This document shows, one piece after another, positions 17,405-25,849 of a DNA stretch of 64,000 nucleotides. Made by a program: the position numbers and the translations under genes. The stretch lies in NCBI RefSeq assembly GCF_004353905.1, contig NZ_SMOD01000032.1, forward strand, positions 25,347 through 89,346, in the 5' to 3' direction. Origin of the DNA: Paraburkholderia guartelaensis. Its GTDB lineage: Bacteria > Pseudomonadota > Gammaproteobacteria > Burkholderiales > Burkholderiaceae. Under the pieces are notes generated by a model. It had not been told where the DNA came from and did not search any database. It saw only the letters and a program-made list of their open reading frames with translations. The first letter of the stretch is position 1. Every line of letters starts with the position of its first letter.

Positions 17405-18658
17405 TTAGGCCACGCCGGGCAAGCCGAGCTGGGTGCGCCCGAGCGCGGTGAGATCGGCCACGCCCGCACGATCCGCCAGATCGGCTTCGATATGCTCTGG
17501 GGGAAAGTCGGGCGGGCTGCGGCCTTCGAGAAAGCTCGGCAACTGGCGCTGCAAATAGGCGTCGTTCTTCGCGCAACCCGGCGTGGCCGGAATATACATC
17601 ACGTTGCTGTAGCCGCTGCCGCGGTGCTCGTCTTCCACGGAGTGAATCACGTCGCAGTGCCAGAACACGGTGTCGCCGGCCTGCATCTGAGGAATCGATG
17701 TCAGCGCATCGAACAGCGGCGCATGCCACTCATGGCTGATCGGCAGTCCGCGGCCCGGCTGCGCGCCGCACAGGTCGTCCTCGGCCACGTCGTCCTGAAG
17801 CGCGCGCAAAAGGACGTACGCCATGGCGTTGGCGATGGGCACGATCTGCAGCGTGCCGTCGCCGGGGCCCTGCGGCGTGAGCGCGGTCCAGCCCTGGAAG
17901 GTGCGGAACATCGACGAGGCGATGCGCGAGGGAATCTCGCTCGCGTGCGTGCGGTACGCGCCGTCGAATGGGTCGTAGCGCCGCCAGTCGCCCGAGAACA
18001 CGTGGCGATAGACCTGGCGGAAATTTTCGTCGACCCACCGTTCGACCGCACCGCCGTCGCAATGCGCCGCGAGGCCGGGGGCAGCCGTTCCGGGCGGCCG
18101 GCGCCGCAGACGGTCGGCGTAGACGGGCACGACATCAGGATCGAAATGCACGCGCCCTTCGCTCTCGTGGCGCCATAGGCGGTTGAGGAAGACGCGCGCG
18201 GCCGTCAGTTCGGCGGACTCGCGCGCCTGCACCTGCGGCCTCGACCAGTAGAGGCCATAGATCAACGGGCGGCTCGCCTGCGGCGGCAGGGCGTTGCGTT
18301 GCGCCGCGCGTTCGGCGGCACGCGCGTCGAGATCGTTGCGCGCCACGTAATCGGCGATTTCGGCGTCCCAGCGCGCGGCCTGCTCCGGCTCGAACACGCC
18401 ACGTATCACACAGGCGCCGCGCGCTTTCACGAGCGCGATCGCCTCGGGACTTACGCGCTGCGCCGCGATATCGGCGAACGCGATCTCCGGAATCACGGCC
18501 TCGCCCGCCTCGCGCAGCTGGGCAATGTGCCGCGCTTCTTCACCAATGACCTGCGCGACTTCCTCGAACACTTCGCGATAATTCGGCAGTTGCGCGCGCA
18601 ACATGCGCTTGGCCTGCCGGATCGCGGCCGGTACATCGTCGATTTGAAGTGCCGCCAT
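17405..18658 (-). CDS. DUF1479 family protein (YbiU-like putative Fe/2-oxoglutarate oxygenase)
   Basis: The product is about 417 residues, close to the 421 of E. coli YbiU. LAAHCDGGAVERW and GDTVFWHCDVIHSVE contain His/Asp and His residues arranged as in the double-stranded beta-helix Fe(II)/2-oxoglutarate oxygenases, which is the fold predicted for DUF1479. The substrate is unknown. I chose the ATG preceded by GGAGA; an ATG four codons upstream lacks such a site. Confidence 0.8.
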   Translation of the reverse strand: MAALQIDDVPAAIRQAKRMLRAQLPNYREVFEEVAQVIGEEARHIAQLREAGEAVIPEIAFADIAAQRVSPEAIALVKARGACVIRGVFEPEQAARWDAEIADYVARNDLDARAAERAAQRNALPPQASRPLIYGLYWSRPQVQARESAELTAARVFLNRLWRHESEGRVHFDPDVVPVYADRLRRRPPGTAAPGLAAHCDGGAVERWVDENFRQVYRHVFSGDWRRYDPFDGAYRTHASEIPSRIASSMFRTFQGWTALTPQGPGDGTLQIVPIANAMAYVLLRALQDDVAEDDLCGAQPGRGLPISHEWHAPLFDALTSIPQMQAGDTVFWHCDVIHSVEDEHRGSGYSNVMYIPATPGCAKNDAYLQRQLPSFLEGRSPPDFPPEHIEADLADRAGVADLTALGRTQLGLPGVA

Positions 18659-18768
18659 GCGTGTCTCCATCGGGGTTGAATGCCGTCGTTTGATGGCAAG
18701 CATACGCCTCAATTGGCGCGCGCCTGGCGTTAACCGTTTGGCATCCCTCCCCTCAGGTCTTCAAAATT

Positions 18769-18800
18769 TAAACAGGTAAACTTGCAAGTTTGGCTGTTTA
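18769..18800. promoter_or_regulatory. Nested palindromic operator for the MarR regulator
   Basis: The core AAACTTG-CAAGTTT is a perfect 14-base palindrome. It is framed by TAAACAG and CTGTTTA at equal distance, giving a 32-base symmetric element with only two mismatched pairs. It lies 48 bases before the marR start in AT-rich DNA, as expected for an autoregulatory MarR operator. Confidence 0.65.
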
Positions 18801-18847
18801 TCCTCATCATTCGATGACATATCGCATCCGAATCCGCGTGGATCGTC

Positions 18848-19276
18848 ATGTCTGCCAAAACCCCTGAACCCGCCGTCATCGACTTCATGCAGGCGATCGG
18901 CATGCTCGTGCGGCGCACGCGCAACGAGTCGTATGCGGGTGCCCTTTCGATGACCGAGTCCGTCGTCATGTCGCGGCTGGCCAACGACGGCCCCGCCACG
19001 ATTGCCGCGCTCGCACGCGCCGAAGGCATGCGGCCCCAGTCGATGGGCGCTACCGTCGCGGCGCTCGAGGACATGGCCCTCGTCACGCGCACGCCACACG
19101 CGACCGACGGCCGCCAGGTGCTCATCGAGCTGACGCAAAAGGGCAAGCAACTGCGCAAGAAAAACCGCGACGCGAAACAACTGTGGCTCTCGCAAGCCAT
19201 CGCGAACCTCGACGAAGATGAGCGCGCCGCGCTTTTCAAGGCGGGCGACATCATGAGAAGGCTGGCTGAACGATGA
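18848..19276 (+). CDS. MarR family transcriptional regulator
   Basis: The product is 142 residues with a winged HTH: LSMTESVVMSRLANDGPATI leads into AALARAEGMRPQSMGATVAAL, and a wing carries RTPHATDGRQVLIELT. The stop overlaps the start of the efflux gene as ATGA, so the two are co-translated. By analogy with MarR-EmrB pairs it represses the pump until a toxic ligand binds. The palindrome upstream supports autoregulation. Confidence 0.88.
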   Translation: MSAKTPEPAVIDFMQAIGMLVRRTRNESYAGALSMTESVVMSRLANDGPATIAALARAEGMRPQSMGATVAALEDMALVTRTPHATDGRQVLIELTQKGKQLRKKNRDAKQLWLSQAIANLDEDERAALFKAGDIMRRLAER

Positions 19277-20676
19277 GCGGAACGCGAGATCCCAGCGGCG
19301 CCGCCAGCCGGATTCCCCGGTCCGTCTGGAAGGTCGCCGTCGTCGTCTCGATCGGCTCGTTCATGGCGCAGATGGACTCGACGCTCGTGAACGTCTCCCT
19401 CTCCGCCATCGGCCATGCGCTCCACTCGCCCGTTGCCACGACGCAGTGGATCATGAGCGGCTACCTGCTGGCGATGGCGCTCATGCTTCCGCTCAACGGC
19501 TGGCTCGTGGACCGTGTCGGTGCGAAGCGGCTCTATCTCTTTGCCTTCACGGCCTTCACGCTCGCTTCGGTACTGTGCGGCGCAGCGCAAAACATGGGGG
19601 AACTGATCGCCGCGCGCATATTCCAGGGACTCGTGGCCGGGCTGCTCGCCCCCATGGCGCAGATGATGATCGGGCGCGTCGCGGGCAAGAACATGGAGCG
19701 CGTGATGGGCTATGCCACACTGCCCATCCTGCTCGGGCCGATCCTCGGGCCAGTGCTTGCCGGCGCCGTGCTGGCTCGGGCAACCTGGCCCTGGCTCTTT
19801 TTGATCAACGTGCCGGTCGGCATACTCGGCGTCACGCTGGCCGCGCGCCTGCTCGCGCCCGACGCCCGTCAAGCGCAAAGGCGCCGCTTCGATTTCGCGG
19901 GCTTTGCCTTGATTTCGCCTGGGCTCGCCGCGCTCGTCTATGGATTCCAGAGCGCCATGCACGCCGAAGGCGCAGGGCTTCTGCTAGCCGGTGCCGCGCT
20001 GCTCGCGGGATTCGTGTGGCACTCGCTACGCCGGCCTACGGCGGCGCTGATCGACGTGCGCCTCTTTGCGGACCGGACGTTCGCGGTTCCCGCCGTCACG
20101 CAATTCTTCGCCAACGGCATCATGTATGGACGGCAGCTTGCCGTTCCGCTCTACCTCATAGCAGGCTGCGGCTTAAGTGCCGCGCATGCGGGCTGGCTTC
20201 TCGCGGCGACGGGCGCGGGGATGATGGCTTCGTTCGCCTGCATGGGCTCTCTCACTGAGCGGCTGGGCTGCCGCGCGCTCGCGGCAGGCGGGGCGCTGCT
20301 GGCGCTGGTCGCGACGCTGCCGTTCCTGTGGATGACCGGCAACGCGTTCTCCACGGGCCTCTCGCTGGCCAGTCTGTTCATCGCGGGCGTAGGACAGGGA
20401 ACCATTAGCATTCCTTCGATTTCCGCCGCGTATGCCCGGATGCCGAAAGCCCGGCTTCCCGTGGCGAACACCGCATTGAATATCGCGCAGAGAATTGGCG
20501 GCCCGTTCGCCACGACGCTCATCTCTATCGCGGTTTCCCTGGCAGTCCCGAGTTCCACCGCTGCCGAACCGCGGCAATTCCTGCCGGCGTTCGCGGCGCT
20601 TTGCGGCCTGCATCTCCTGTGCTTCGCGGCGGCCATGCTGCTTCCCGCAAGAGTACGCCGCGCAAACGAGGGCTAA
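19273..20676 (+). CDS. MFS drug efflux transporter, DHA2 (EmrB/QacA) family
   Basis: The product is 467 residues with about 14 hydrophobic segments. FMAQMDSTLVNVSLSAIGHAL in TM1 is the DHA2 motif D1 (Asp in LDxTxVNVALP-like context), and WLVDRVGAKRLYL is MFS motif A. LPILLGPILGPVLAGAVL corresponds to antiporter motif C. It would export drugs or toxic metabolites in exchange for protons. It is coupled by a 4-base overlap to the MarR gene and converges on the esterase gene with 8 bases between stops. Confidence 0.88.
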   Translation: MSGTRDPSGAASRIPRSVWKVAVVVSIGSFMAQMDSTLVNVSLSAIGHALHSPVATTQWIMSGYLLAMALMLPLNGWLVDRVGAKRLYLFAFTAFTLASVLCGAAQNMGELIAARIFQGLVAGLLAPMAQMMIGRVAGKNMERVMGYATLPILLGPILGPVLAGAVLARATWPWLFLINVPVGILGVTLAARLLAPDARQAQRRRFDFAGFALISPGLAALVYGFQSAMHAEGAGLLLAGAALLAGFVWHSLRRPTAALIDVRLFADRTFAVPAVTQFFANGIMYGRQLAVPLYLIAGCGLSAAHAGWLLAATGAGMMASFACMGSLTERLGCRALAAGGALLALVATLPFLWMTGNAFSTGLSLASLFIAGVGQGTISIPSISAAYARMPKARLPVANTALNIAQRIGGPFATTLISIAVSLAVPSSTAAEPRQFLPAFAALCGLHLLCFAAAMLLPARVRRANEG

Positions 20677-20684
20677 CGCCCCGC

Positions 20685-21794
20685 TCACGCCATTTCACCT
20701 GCCGCACTTCGGCGCTGCCGCCGGAAGAACTGCCACATCATCGCCATCGCATCGGGGCCCCGATCCGAATGAAACGCTTCGCGCGGATCGCCGCCGCTCC
20801 ATGCATGCCCGAGTCCGCGAATGAGGCACACCCGCACGACGAGCCTGCCCGACTTGACATAGTCGGTGTACGCCACCGCGTCGCGGCTATAGGTCCGGAT
20901 CTCGCCAACGCGCAACTCGCCCTGCGTATCGAGCAGCCGGTTGACACGCGCGAACTGCATGCCGAGTTGCGCGGCGTTGCGCATCGCCACGACCGCATCG
21001 ATTTCGCCTTGCACGATGAAGGTCGGCACACCCGGATGGGTGGCGACGTCGACCGCGGCATCGACCAGATGCGCCGGGTCTTCGCGGCTGCCGTGACGCA
21101 TGACGTTCATCGCGCTCATCGTGGAAGTGGCCGCGCCGAAAACCGGCCCCGAGTGCAGGCCAACCGCGGCGAAGCGCAACGGATAGCGCATGGCGAGCAC
21201 GGACGCGAGACCGGCTCCCGCCGAGATGCCCGCCAGGTAGATACGCTCGCGATCGAATCCGTGCTCGCGCACGATGGCATCGACGAGCGAGGCGACCGCC
21301 GGCGCCTCCGATTGCGCATGGTCGCCGTGCCAGTGCCAGCATCGCTGTGCGTGCGCCGTTTTCGCCTGCTCGGGAAGCAGCACGGCGAAGCCTGCGCGAT
21401 CCGCCAGCCGGCAAACCCGCGTGCCCGCGGCGAACGACTCTACCGTCTGCTTGCAGCCGTGCAGCATGACCACGAGCGGCGTGCCCGTTACCCTGGCCTT
21501 GGCCGCGCCGGCGGGCAAATAGAGCGCATACGCGAGATGGTTGACGAGATGCCCGGCCCTGGGCGGCGCGGAATGATAGGAGCGGATCCACCTGCCGCCC
21601 GTGCCCACCGGTTGCGCACGCCCCACGTGCGCCTTGCCGCCGCCCTTCGCCGGTTTGGCTGCCGGCCTCGCGACCTGGGCAGCCTTTGCGGGCGCCGCTT
21701 TGCGTACGGCGGCCTTTTTCTTCGGTCGCGTTGTGCTCATGCGGGTGAGCAGTTCGAGACCTTTGAGCCAGACGTTGGTCTTTTTCCTGGGCAT
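20685..21794 (-). CDS. PHB depolymerase-family esterase with basic Ala/Lys-rich N-terminal segment
   Basis: The product is 369 residues of the esterase_PHB (LpqC-like) family. VVMLHGCKQ (about 108-116) supplies the oxyanion-hole region, GISAG gives nucleophile Ser191, and GLGHAWSGG holds the probable catalytic His. It would hydrolyse short-chain polyhydroxyalkanoate or other esters. No signal peptide is evident: the N-terminus is MPRKKTNVWLKGLELL, typical for Burkholderia members. Residues 23-54 are extremely rich in Lys, Ala and Pro, resembling histone H1-like or PhaM PAKKA repeats. The ATG was chosen over a TTG five codons upstream. Confidence 0.8.
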   Translation of the reverse strand: MPRKKTNVWLKGLELLTRMSTTRPKKKAAVRKAAPAKAAQVARPAAKPAKGGGKAHVGRAQPVGTGGRWIRSYHSAPPRAGHLVNHLAYALYLPAGAAKARVTGTPLVVMLHGCKQTVESFAAGTRVCRLADRAGFAVLLPEQAKTAHAQRCWHWHGDHAQSEAPAVASLVDAIVREHGFDRERIYLAGISAGAGLASVLAMRYPLRFAAVGLHSGPVFGAATSTMSAMNVMRHGSREDPAHLVDAAVDVATHPGVPTFIVQGEIDAVVAMRNAAQLGMQFARVNRLLDTQGELRVGEIRTYSRDAVAYTDYVKSGRLVVRVCLIRGLGHAWSGGDPREAFHSDRGPDAMAMMWQFFRRQRRSAAGEMA

Positions 21795-22112
21795 GAGCAA
21801 TGGCGACAAGGCGTTTTGATCACGTCACGCCAGGCGGCACACGGCGGACAGCGCGGTACGGCGATCACAGCGATCGAACCGCTGCGAGTCCGACCATCAT
21901 AACGGCCCTGACCTCGCGCTGAGTTTTGCATGACCGCGCGCCGCTGGGCGCGCCGCGTCACAAGTGCCGCGGCGCTATAATTTCGCCGACCATTGCCGCG
22001 ATGCCAATTCGAACACCGGTAAAAGATCGACCCAATCGAGCAGGAACCGGAAAGAAAGGCCGCACGAGACGATCGCCGAGCTATTCGGCATTACCTCCTT
22101 TCCGTCATCCCC
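21795..22112. other. Intergenic region upstream of the chromate transporter
   Basis: No gene is visible. A consensus TATAAT occurs at 21976-21981 on the plus strand, a possible -10 element for the chromate genes, but no convincing -35 box precedes it. GGGCGCGCC-rich short self-complementary sequence lies just before it. Confidence 0.35.
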
Positions 22113-22685
22113 GTGACTGCTTCCACGCCAAACGCCTCGCCGCGCCCCACGCTGTTCGGACTCTTTCTGATCTTCAGCCGCATTGGCTTGACGAGCTTCG
22201 GCGGCGGTTTGAGCGGCTGGCTGTTGCGCGAATTCGTCCAGGATCGCGACTGGATCAGCGAAGAGGACTTTCTCAACGGGCTCGCCATCTCGCAGGCGCT
22301 ACCCGGCATCAACGTGAAGAACATGGCGATCTGGATCGGGCATCGGCTGCTCGGCTGGCGCGGCGCCGCCGTGGCCGTCACGGGCATCCTCGTGCCGCCC
22401 GCGTGTCTGATCGTCGTCATCGGCAGCGTGGTTGGCGCGCTCATCTTCCATCCGCTCACGCAGATTCTGATCGCTGGCGCCGCCGCAGCGGCAACGGGAT
22501 TGTCGCTGTCGATGGGCGTCGTCACCGCGCGGCGCGTGCGGCGGCAAGTGCTTCCGCTGCTCCTCATGGCGGCGACCTTTCTTGCGATCGGCATCCTGCG
22601 TTTGTCGCTGGTGTGGGTGGTCCTGGCAGGCGGCGCCGTGAGCGTGCTCTACGAATACGTGGCGATCCGCCGGGGTGCGCGATGA
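22113..22685 (+). CDS. chrA: Chromate transporter, N-terminal-type subunit (short-chain CHR)
   Basis: The product is 190 residues with about six hydrophobic segments. FLIFSRIGLTSFGGGLSGWL and LAISQALPGINVKNMAIWIG are the two hallmark motifs of a CHR domain. Long ChrA proteins contain two such domains; here they are separate genes, the short-chain pair known from many proteobacteria. The pair forms a membrane exporter, classically for chromate or sulfate-like anions. Start is a GTG without a strong ribosome site. The stop overlaps the next gene as ATGA. Confidence 0.85.
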   Translation: MTASTPNASPRPTLFGLFLIFSRIGLTSFGGGLSGWLLREFVQDRDWISEEDFLNGLAISQALPGINVKNMAIWIGHRLLGWRGAAVAVTGILVPPACLIVVIGSVVGALIFHPLTQILIAGAAAAATGLSLSMGVVTARRVRRQVLPLLLMAATFLAIGILRLSLVWVVLAGGAVSVLYEYVAIRRGAR

Positions 22686-23251
22686 ATTCACGCCTGCTCG
22701 GTCAGCTGGCCGCCATTTTCGCGCCACTCTCGCTCGTGACGATCGGCGGTGGCCAGGCGATCGTCGCGGAGATCCAGCGCCAGGTCGTGGAAGTGCATCC
22801 GTGGATGACGCATTCACAATTCGCCGCCGACTTCGCGATTTCGCGCATGGCGCCGGGCCCCGGCTCGCTGCTTGTCACGTTGATCGGCTGGCAGGTCGCC
22901 GGGTTCTGGGGCGCGCTCGTGGCGACCGCAGCGCTCCTGCTGCCAACCGGCATCCTCATCTATGGCGTCACGCATATCTGGGGCCGCTATCAGGGTGCGG
23001 CGTGGCAGCTGGCGCTCGAGCGCGGCCTGCGCCCCATCGCGGCCGGCATGATGCTCGCGGCTGGCTGGGTGCTGCTCAAGTCGCTGAACGGCGGCCTTCC
23101 CGCCAAGGCGATTGCTATCGTGTCGCTTTGCGTGCTGCTCAGAACGCGGGTCAGTCCGCTCGTTCTTCTCCTTGCCGGCGCGCTCGCGCTCGTCGGCGTC
23201 AGCCTGGTCGGCGCCGGCCTGCCGTATTGGGTCCAGGTGCGGCTCACGTAG
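22682..23251 (+). CDS. chrA: Chromate transporter, C-terminal-type subunit (short-chain CHR)
   Basis: The product is 189 residues with five or six hydrophobic segments. APLSLVTIGGGQAIVAEIQ and ISRMAPGPGSLLVTLIGWQ are the CHR domain motifs in the form seen in the second half of long ChrA. The 4-base overlap with the partner gene implies stoichiometric synthesis. Transport of chromate itself is a family inference; some CHR pairs have other anionic substrates. Confidence 0.85.
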   Translation: MNSRLLGQLAAIFAPLSLVTIGGGQAIVAEIQRQVVEVHPWMTHSQFAADFAISRMAPGPGSLLVTLIGWQVAGFWGALVATAALLLPTGILIYGVTHIWGRYQGAAWQLALERGLRPIAAGMMLAAGWVLLKSLNGGLPAKAIAIVSLCVLLRTRVSPLVLLLAGALALVGVSLVGAGLPYWVQVRLT

Positions 23252-23380
23252 AAAAACACACCGCCGCTGCAACTCCACGGGAATAACAGCGCACCCGCGG
23301 CAGTATACCCATTGCAGTCTCCGTTGATTCGACCGTGCTCCAGCCGGTCGCCGAACCATGCTTTTAATCAGGAGTTCGAA

Positions 23381-23710
23381 ATGATCATCCGCCGCCCGCT
23401 TTACGCCTTGCTCGTCGTGACTGCCTGCATCGGCGCGGCATCCACCGCGTCCGCGCAGGGACTTACGCGTGCCCAGGTGCGCGAACAGTTGATCGAAGCA
23501 CAGGCCAACGGCTCGCAATTCGTGACCGACAGCTCGTATCCCGACGTGAGCCCCGTATCCGCGCAACAAGTTGCGCGTGCGAAGGCACAACATCAACAGC
23601 AGGAACCCAGCGGCATGGGCGCGCCGATGCAGGGCACGAGCGACGCCGGCGCACCGCACAGGACGTGTGTCGGGCCGGTGAGCTTCTGCAACCTGTATTC
23701 GGGTAGCTGA
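23381..23710 (+). CDS. DUF4148 family secreted small protein
   Basis: The product is 109 residues. A Sec signal (MIIRRPLYALLVVTACIGAA, cleavage after ASA-Q) is followed by GLTRAQVREQLIEAQANG and SYPDVSPVSAQQ, the DUF4148 pattern that is common and highly paralogous in Burkholderiaceae. It is likely periplasmic; the role is unknown. Two Cys residues near the C-terminus could form a disulfide. A CAGGAG site precedes the ATG and a strong terminator follows. Confidence 0.85.
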   Translation: MIIRRPLYALLVVTACIGAASTASAQGLTRAQVREQLIEAQANGSQFVTDSSYPDVSPVSAQQVARAKAQHQQQEPSGMGAPMQGTSDAGAPHRTCVGPVSFCNLYSGS

Positions 23711-23752
23711 AAGCCGTCGCCGAAACCCGCTCCCCATCCTGGCCACCGCAGA

Positions 23753-23800
23753 ACGCCCCGCTCGCAACGAGCGGGGCGTCTCGCGCGCTTTTTCGGCGCC
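23753..23800 (+). terminator. Rho-independent-type terminator
   Basis: Perfect 12-base arms (23753-23764 with 23768-23779; core GCCCCGCTCG/CGAGCGGGGC) with a CAA loop lie 43 bases after the DUF4148 stop. A short run of five T follows about 15 bases later. Confidence 0.75.
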
Positions 23801-24026
23801 TCCCCTCCCGACCCCGAGCATCCTCGCCAGCCGCAAAGTCACCAACGCGTCATCTTCGATGCGCCGGGCATGCACCGTGACGCGTGCCTGCAGATTTGCG
23901 TGCGCTACAGGACAAACCCTGCCCCCCAATTGTCTTGTGGCGTGACTACACTATGTTCGTCGGCATTCGTTTGCTATCCGCGTTCGCGTGCCGCCCGCCA
24001 GCACGATGACCACTGGGAGGTGTGCT

Positions 24027-25820
24027 GTGCTCCGCCTGATCTTCGCCCGCACTTCGCGCCCTGCGGCGGCGCTTGCCCTCGCGCTTGCCAGCGCTTTCTG
24101 TTACGAGGCGAACGCCGCAACGACGCCTCCGGCCGCCACAAAGCCGCCGGCCAACAAGCCGCCCGCCAACAAAGCCGCCGTCGACAAGGCGGCCAGCGAC
24201 AAGGCGGCTAGCGACAAGGCCGCCGCGCCGAAGACCACCGCCGAGGCAACCGCGCCGGCGGCCGTGGCCGCACCCGACTTCTTTTCGCTCGCCGAGCGCT
24301 ACGGCCCCGCCGTCGTGCACGTGATCGCGCGCAGTCCCGACGACCCGTCGTCGCCGCCCGAGCAGGAGGCTATCGACGCCGACGATCCTTTCTTCGCGTT
24401 CTTCAAGCGCGCGCCGAAGCCGGCGTCCGACGCCGAGGCCGGCGGACCGCGCGTGATGATGGGCGCGGGCTCCGGATTCATCGTGAGCCCTGATGGCGTC
24501 GTGCTCACCACGGCGCACATCGTCGACAACGCCGAGCAGGTGACCGTGCGGCTGACGGACAAGCGCGAGTTCAAGGCGGAGGTCGTCGCCGTCGATCCGC
24601 AAAGCGACGTTGCCGTGCTGCAGATCGACGCCCACGATCTACCGTTCGTGAAACTCGCCGATACGGCGAAGGTGCACGCCGGCGAGCCCGTGCTGTCGAT
24701 CGGGTCGCCGGACAGCTATCAGAACACCGTGACGACGGGCATCCTCAGCGCGACCTCGCGCACGCTGCCCGACGGCAAGGCGTTTCCGTTCCTCCAGACC
24801 GACGTGGCGGTCAACCCCGACAACTCCGGCGGCCCGATCTTCAATCGCGAGGGCGAGGTCATCGGCATCGGCGTGCAGATTTACGCGGATGGCGGCCGCT
24901 ACCAAGGCCTGACCTTCGCGATTCCGATCGACGCCGCCAACCAGTTCCGCGCCCAGTTGCAGGCGCGCAAGGCGGCGCCCGCCGGCAGCGCCAACGCGGC
25001 GAACGCGGCAAACGCGGGCAATGGCGGGACGATCCGCACCTTCGGCATGCAAGTCGAAGACGTGAGCCCCGGGCTCGCGGCGGCGCTCGGCTTGCCGCAC
25101 GCGGGCGGCGCGCTCGTCGATGCAGTCGATCCCGCCTCGCCCATCGGCAAAGCGGGCATCCGGACCGGTGACGTGATCGTGCAGGTCGGCACCAAGCCCG
25201 TCGACCGGGCCGCGACGCTCGCCGCCGCGCTCGCTTCCGTCCCGCCCGCCACGCCGGCCTCCCTCAAGGTGATCCGCAACCGTCAGCCCGCGGTGGCCGG
25301 CTTCTCGAACACGGCGTTCGAGGCGAAGGCGGCGGATGCGCCTGCGGCGGCGGCTGGCGCAGCCGCAGGTGCGACAGCAGCTCAAGCAACCGATGCCGCA
25401 CAGGCGGCGGAGAAGACCGACGCGCCGGTCGCGCCCGCCGTAGCGGATCCGGTGAGCAAGGCGCCGCCGTCCGACGTGCATGCCGTCAAAACGGTGATGA
25501 CGGATACGAGCGCGCAGCCTGCCGCTGCGGCAGCACCGCCCCCGCGCCATGCCGCGGACCGCCTCGGTCTGATCGCGCACGCGCTGAGCGCCGAGGAGAA
25601 GCGCTCGACCGGGTTGCCGCTTGGTTTGATGGTGGAAGCCTCCACTGGACCCGCTGCGAGTGCGGGTGTGCGGGCTGGAGACGTCGTGCTGTCGCTCGAT
25701 GACACGCTGGTCGAATCGCAGGAGCAAGCTGTCGCGCTCGAGGCGAAGGCGACGAAGAGTATGTCGCTGCTGATTCAGCGGAATAATGCGAGGAGCTTTG
25801 TGGCTGTGAAGGTTAGGTGA
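24027..25820 (+). CDS. HtrA/DegP-like periplasmic serine protease with two PDZ domains
   Basis: The product is 597 residues. A Sec signal (about 1-30) is followed by a Lys/Ala/Pro-rich linker with short repeats, an S1C trypsin-like domain (about 70-310), PDZ1 (about 330-425), an Ala-rich linker and PDZ2 (about 505-595). The triad is visible: His164 (TTAHIVDN), Asp194 (SDVAVLQID) and Ser267 (NPDNSGGP). The residue two before Ser, normally Gly in GNSGG and part of the oxyanion hole, is Asp265. A GTG start was chosen because GGGAGG lies six bases upstream. It may be a protease with reduced activity or a chaperone-like paralogue acting in periplasmic protein quality control. Confidence 0.85.
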   Translation: MLRLIFARTSRPAAALALALASAFCYEANAATTPPAATKPPANKPPANKAAVDKAASDKAASDKAAAPKTTAEATAPAAVAAPDFFSLAERYGPAVVHVIARSPDDPSSPPEQEAIDADDPFFAFFKRAPKPASDAEAGGPRVMMGAGSGFIVSPDGVVLTTAHIVDNAEQVTVRLTDKREFKAEVVAVDPQSDVAVLQIDAHDLPFVKLADTAKVHAGEPVLSIGSPDSYQNTVTTGILSATSRTLPDGKAFPFLQTDVAVNPDNSGGPIFNREGEVIGIGVQIYADGGRYQGLTFAIPIDAANQFRAQLQARKAAPAGSANAANAANAGNGGTIRTFGMQVEDVSPGLAAALGLPHAGGALVDAVDPASPIGKAGIRTGDVIVQVGTKPVDRAATLAAALASVPPATPASLKVIRNRQPAVAGFSNTAFEAKAADAPAAAAGAAAGATAAQATDAAQAAEKTDAPVAPAVADPVSKAPPSDVHAVKTVMTDTSAQPAAAAAPPPRHAADRLGLIAHALSAEEKRSTGLPLGLMVEASTGPAASAGVRAGDVVLSLDDTLVESQEQAVALEAKATKSMSLLIQRNNARSFVAVKVR

Positions 25821-25849
25821 TTGGCGCTGCGCTCGGTTTTTGGCTGCTT

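Noticed and set aside
24120..24240. Short tandem repeats in the HtrA-like gene as a possible phase-variation tract
   Set aside because: The repeats encode an imperfect Lys/Ala-rich linker in multiples of three bases, so length change would not shift the frame.
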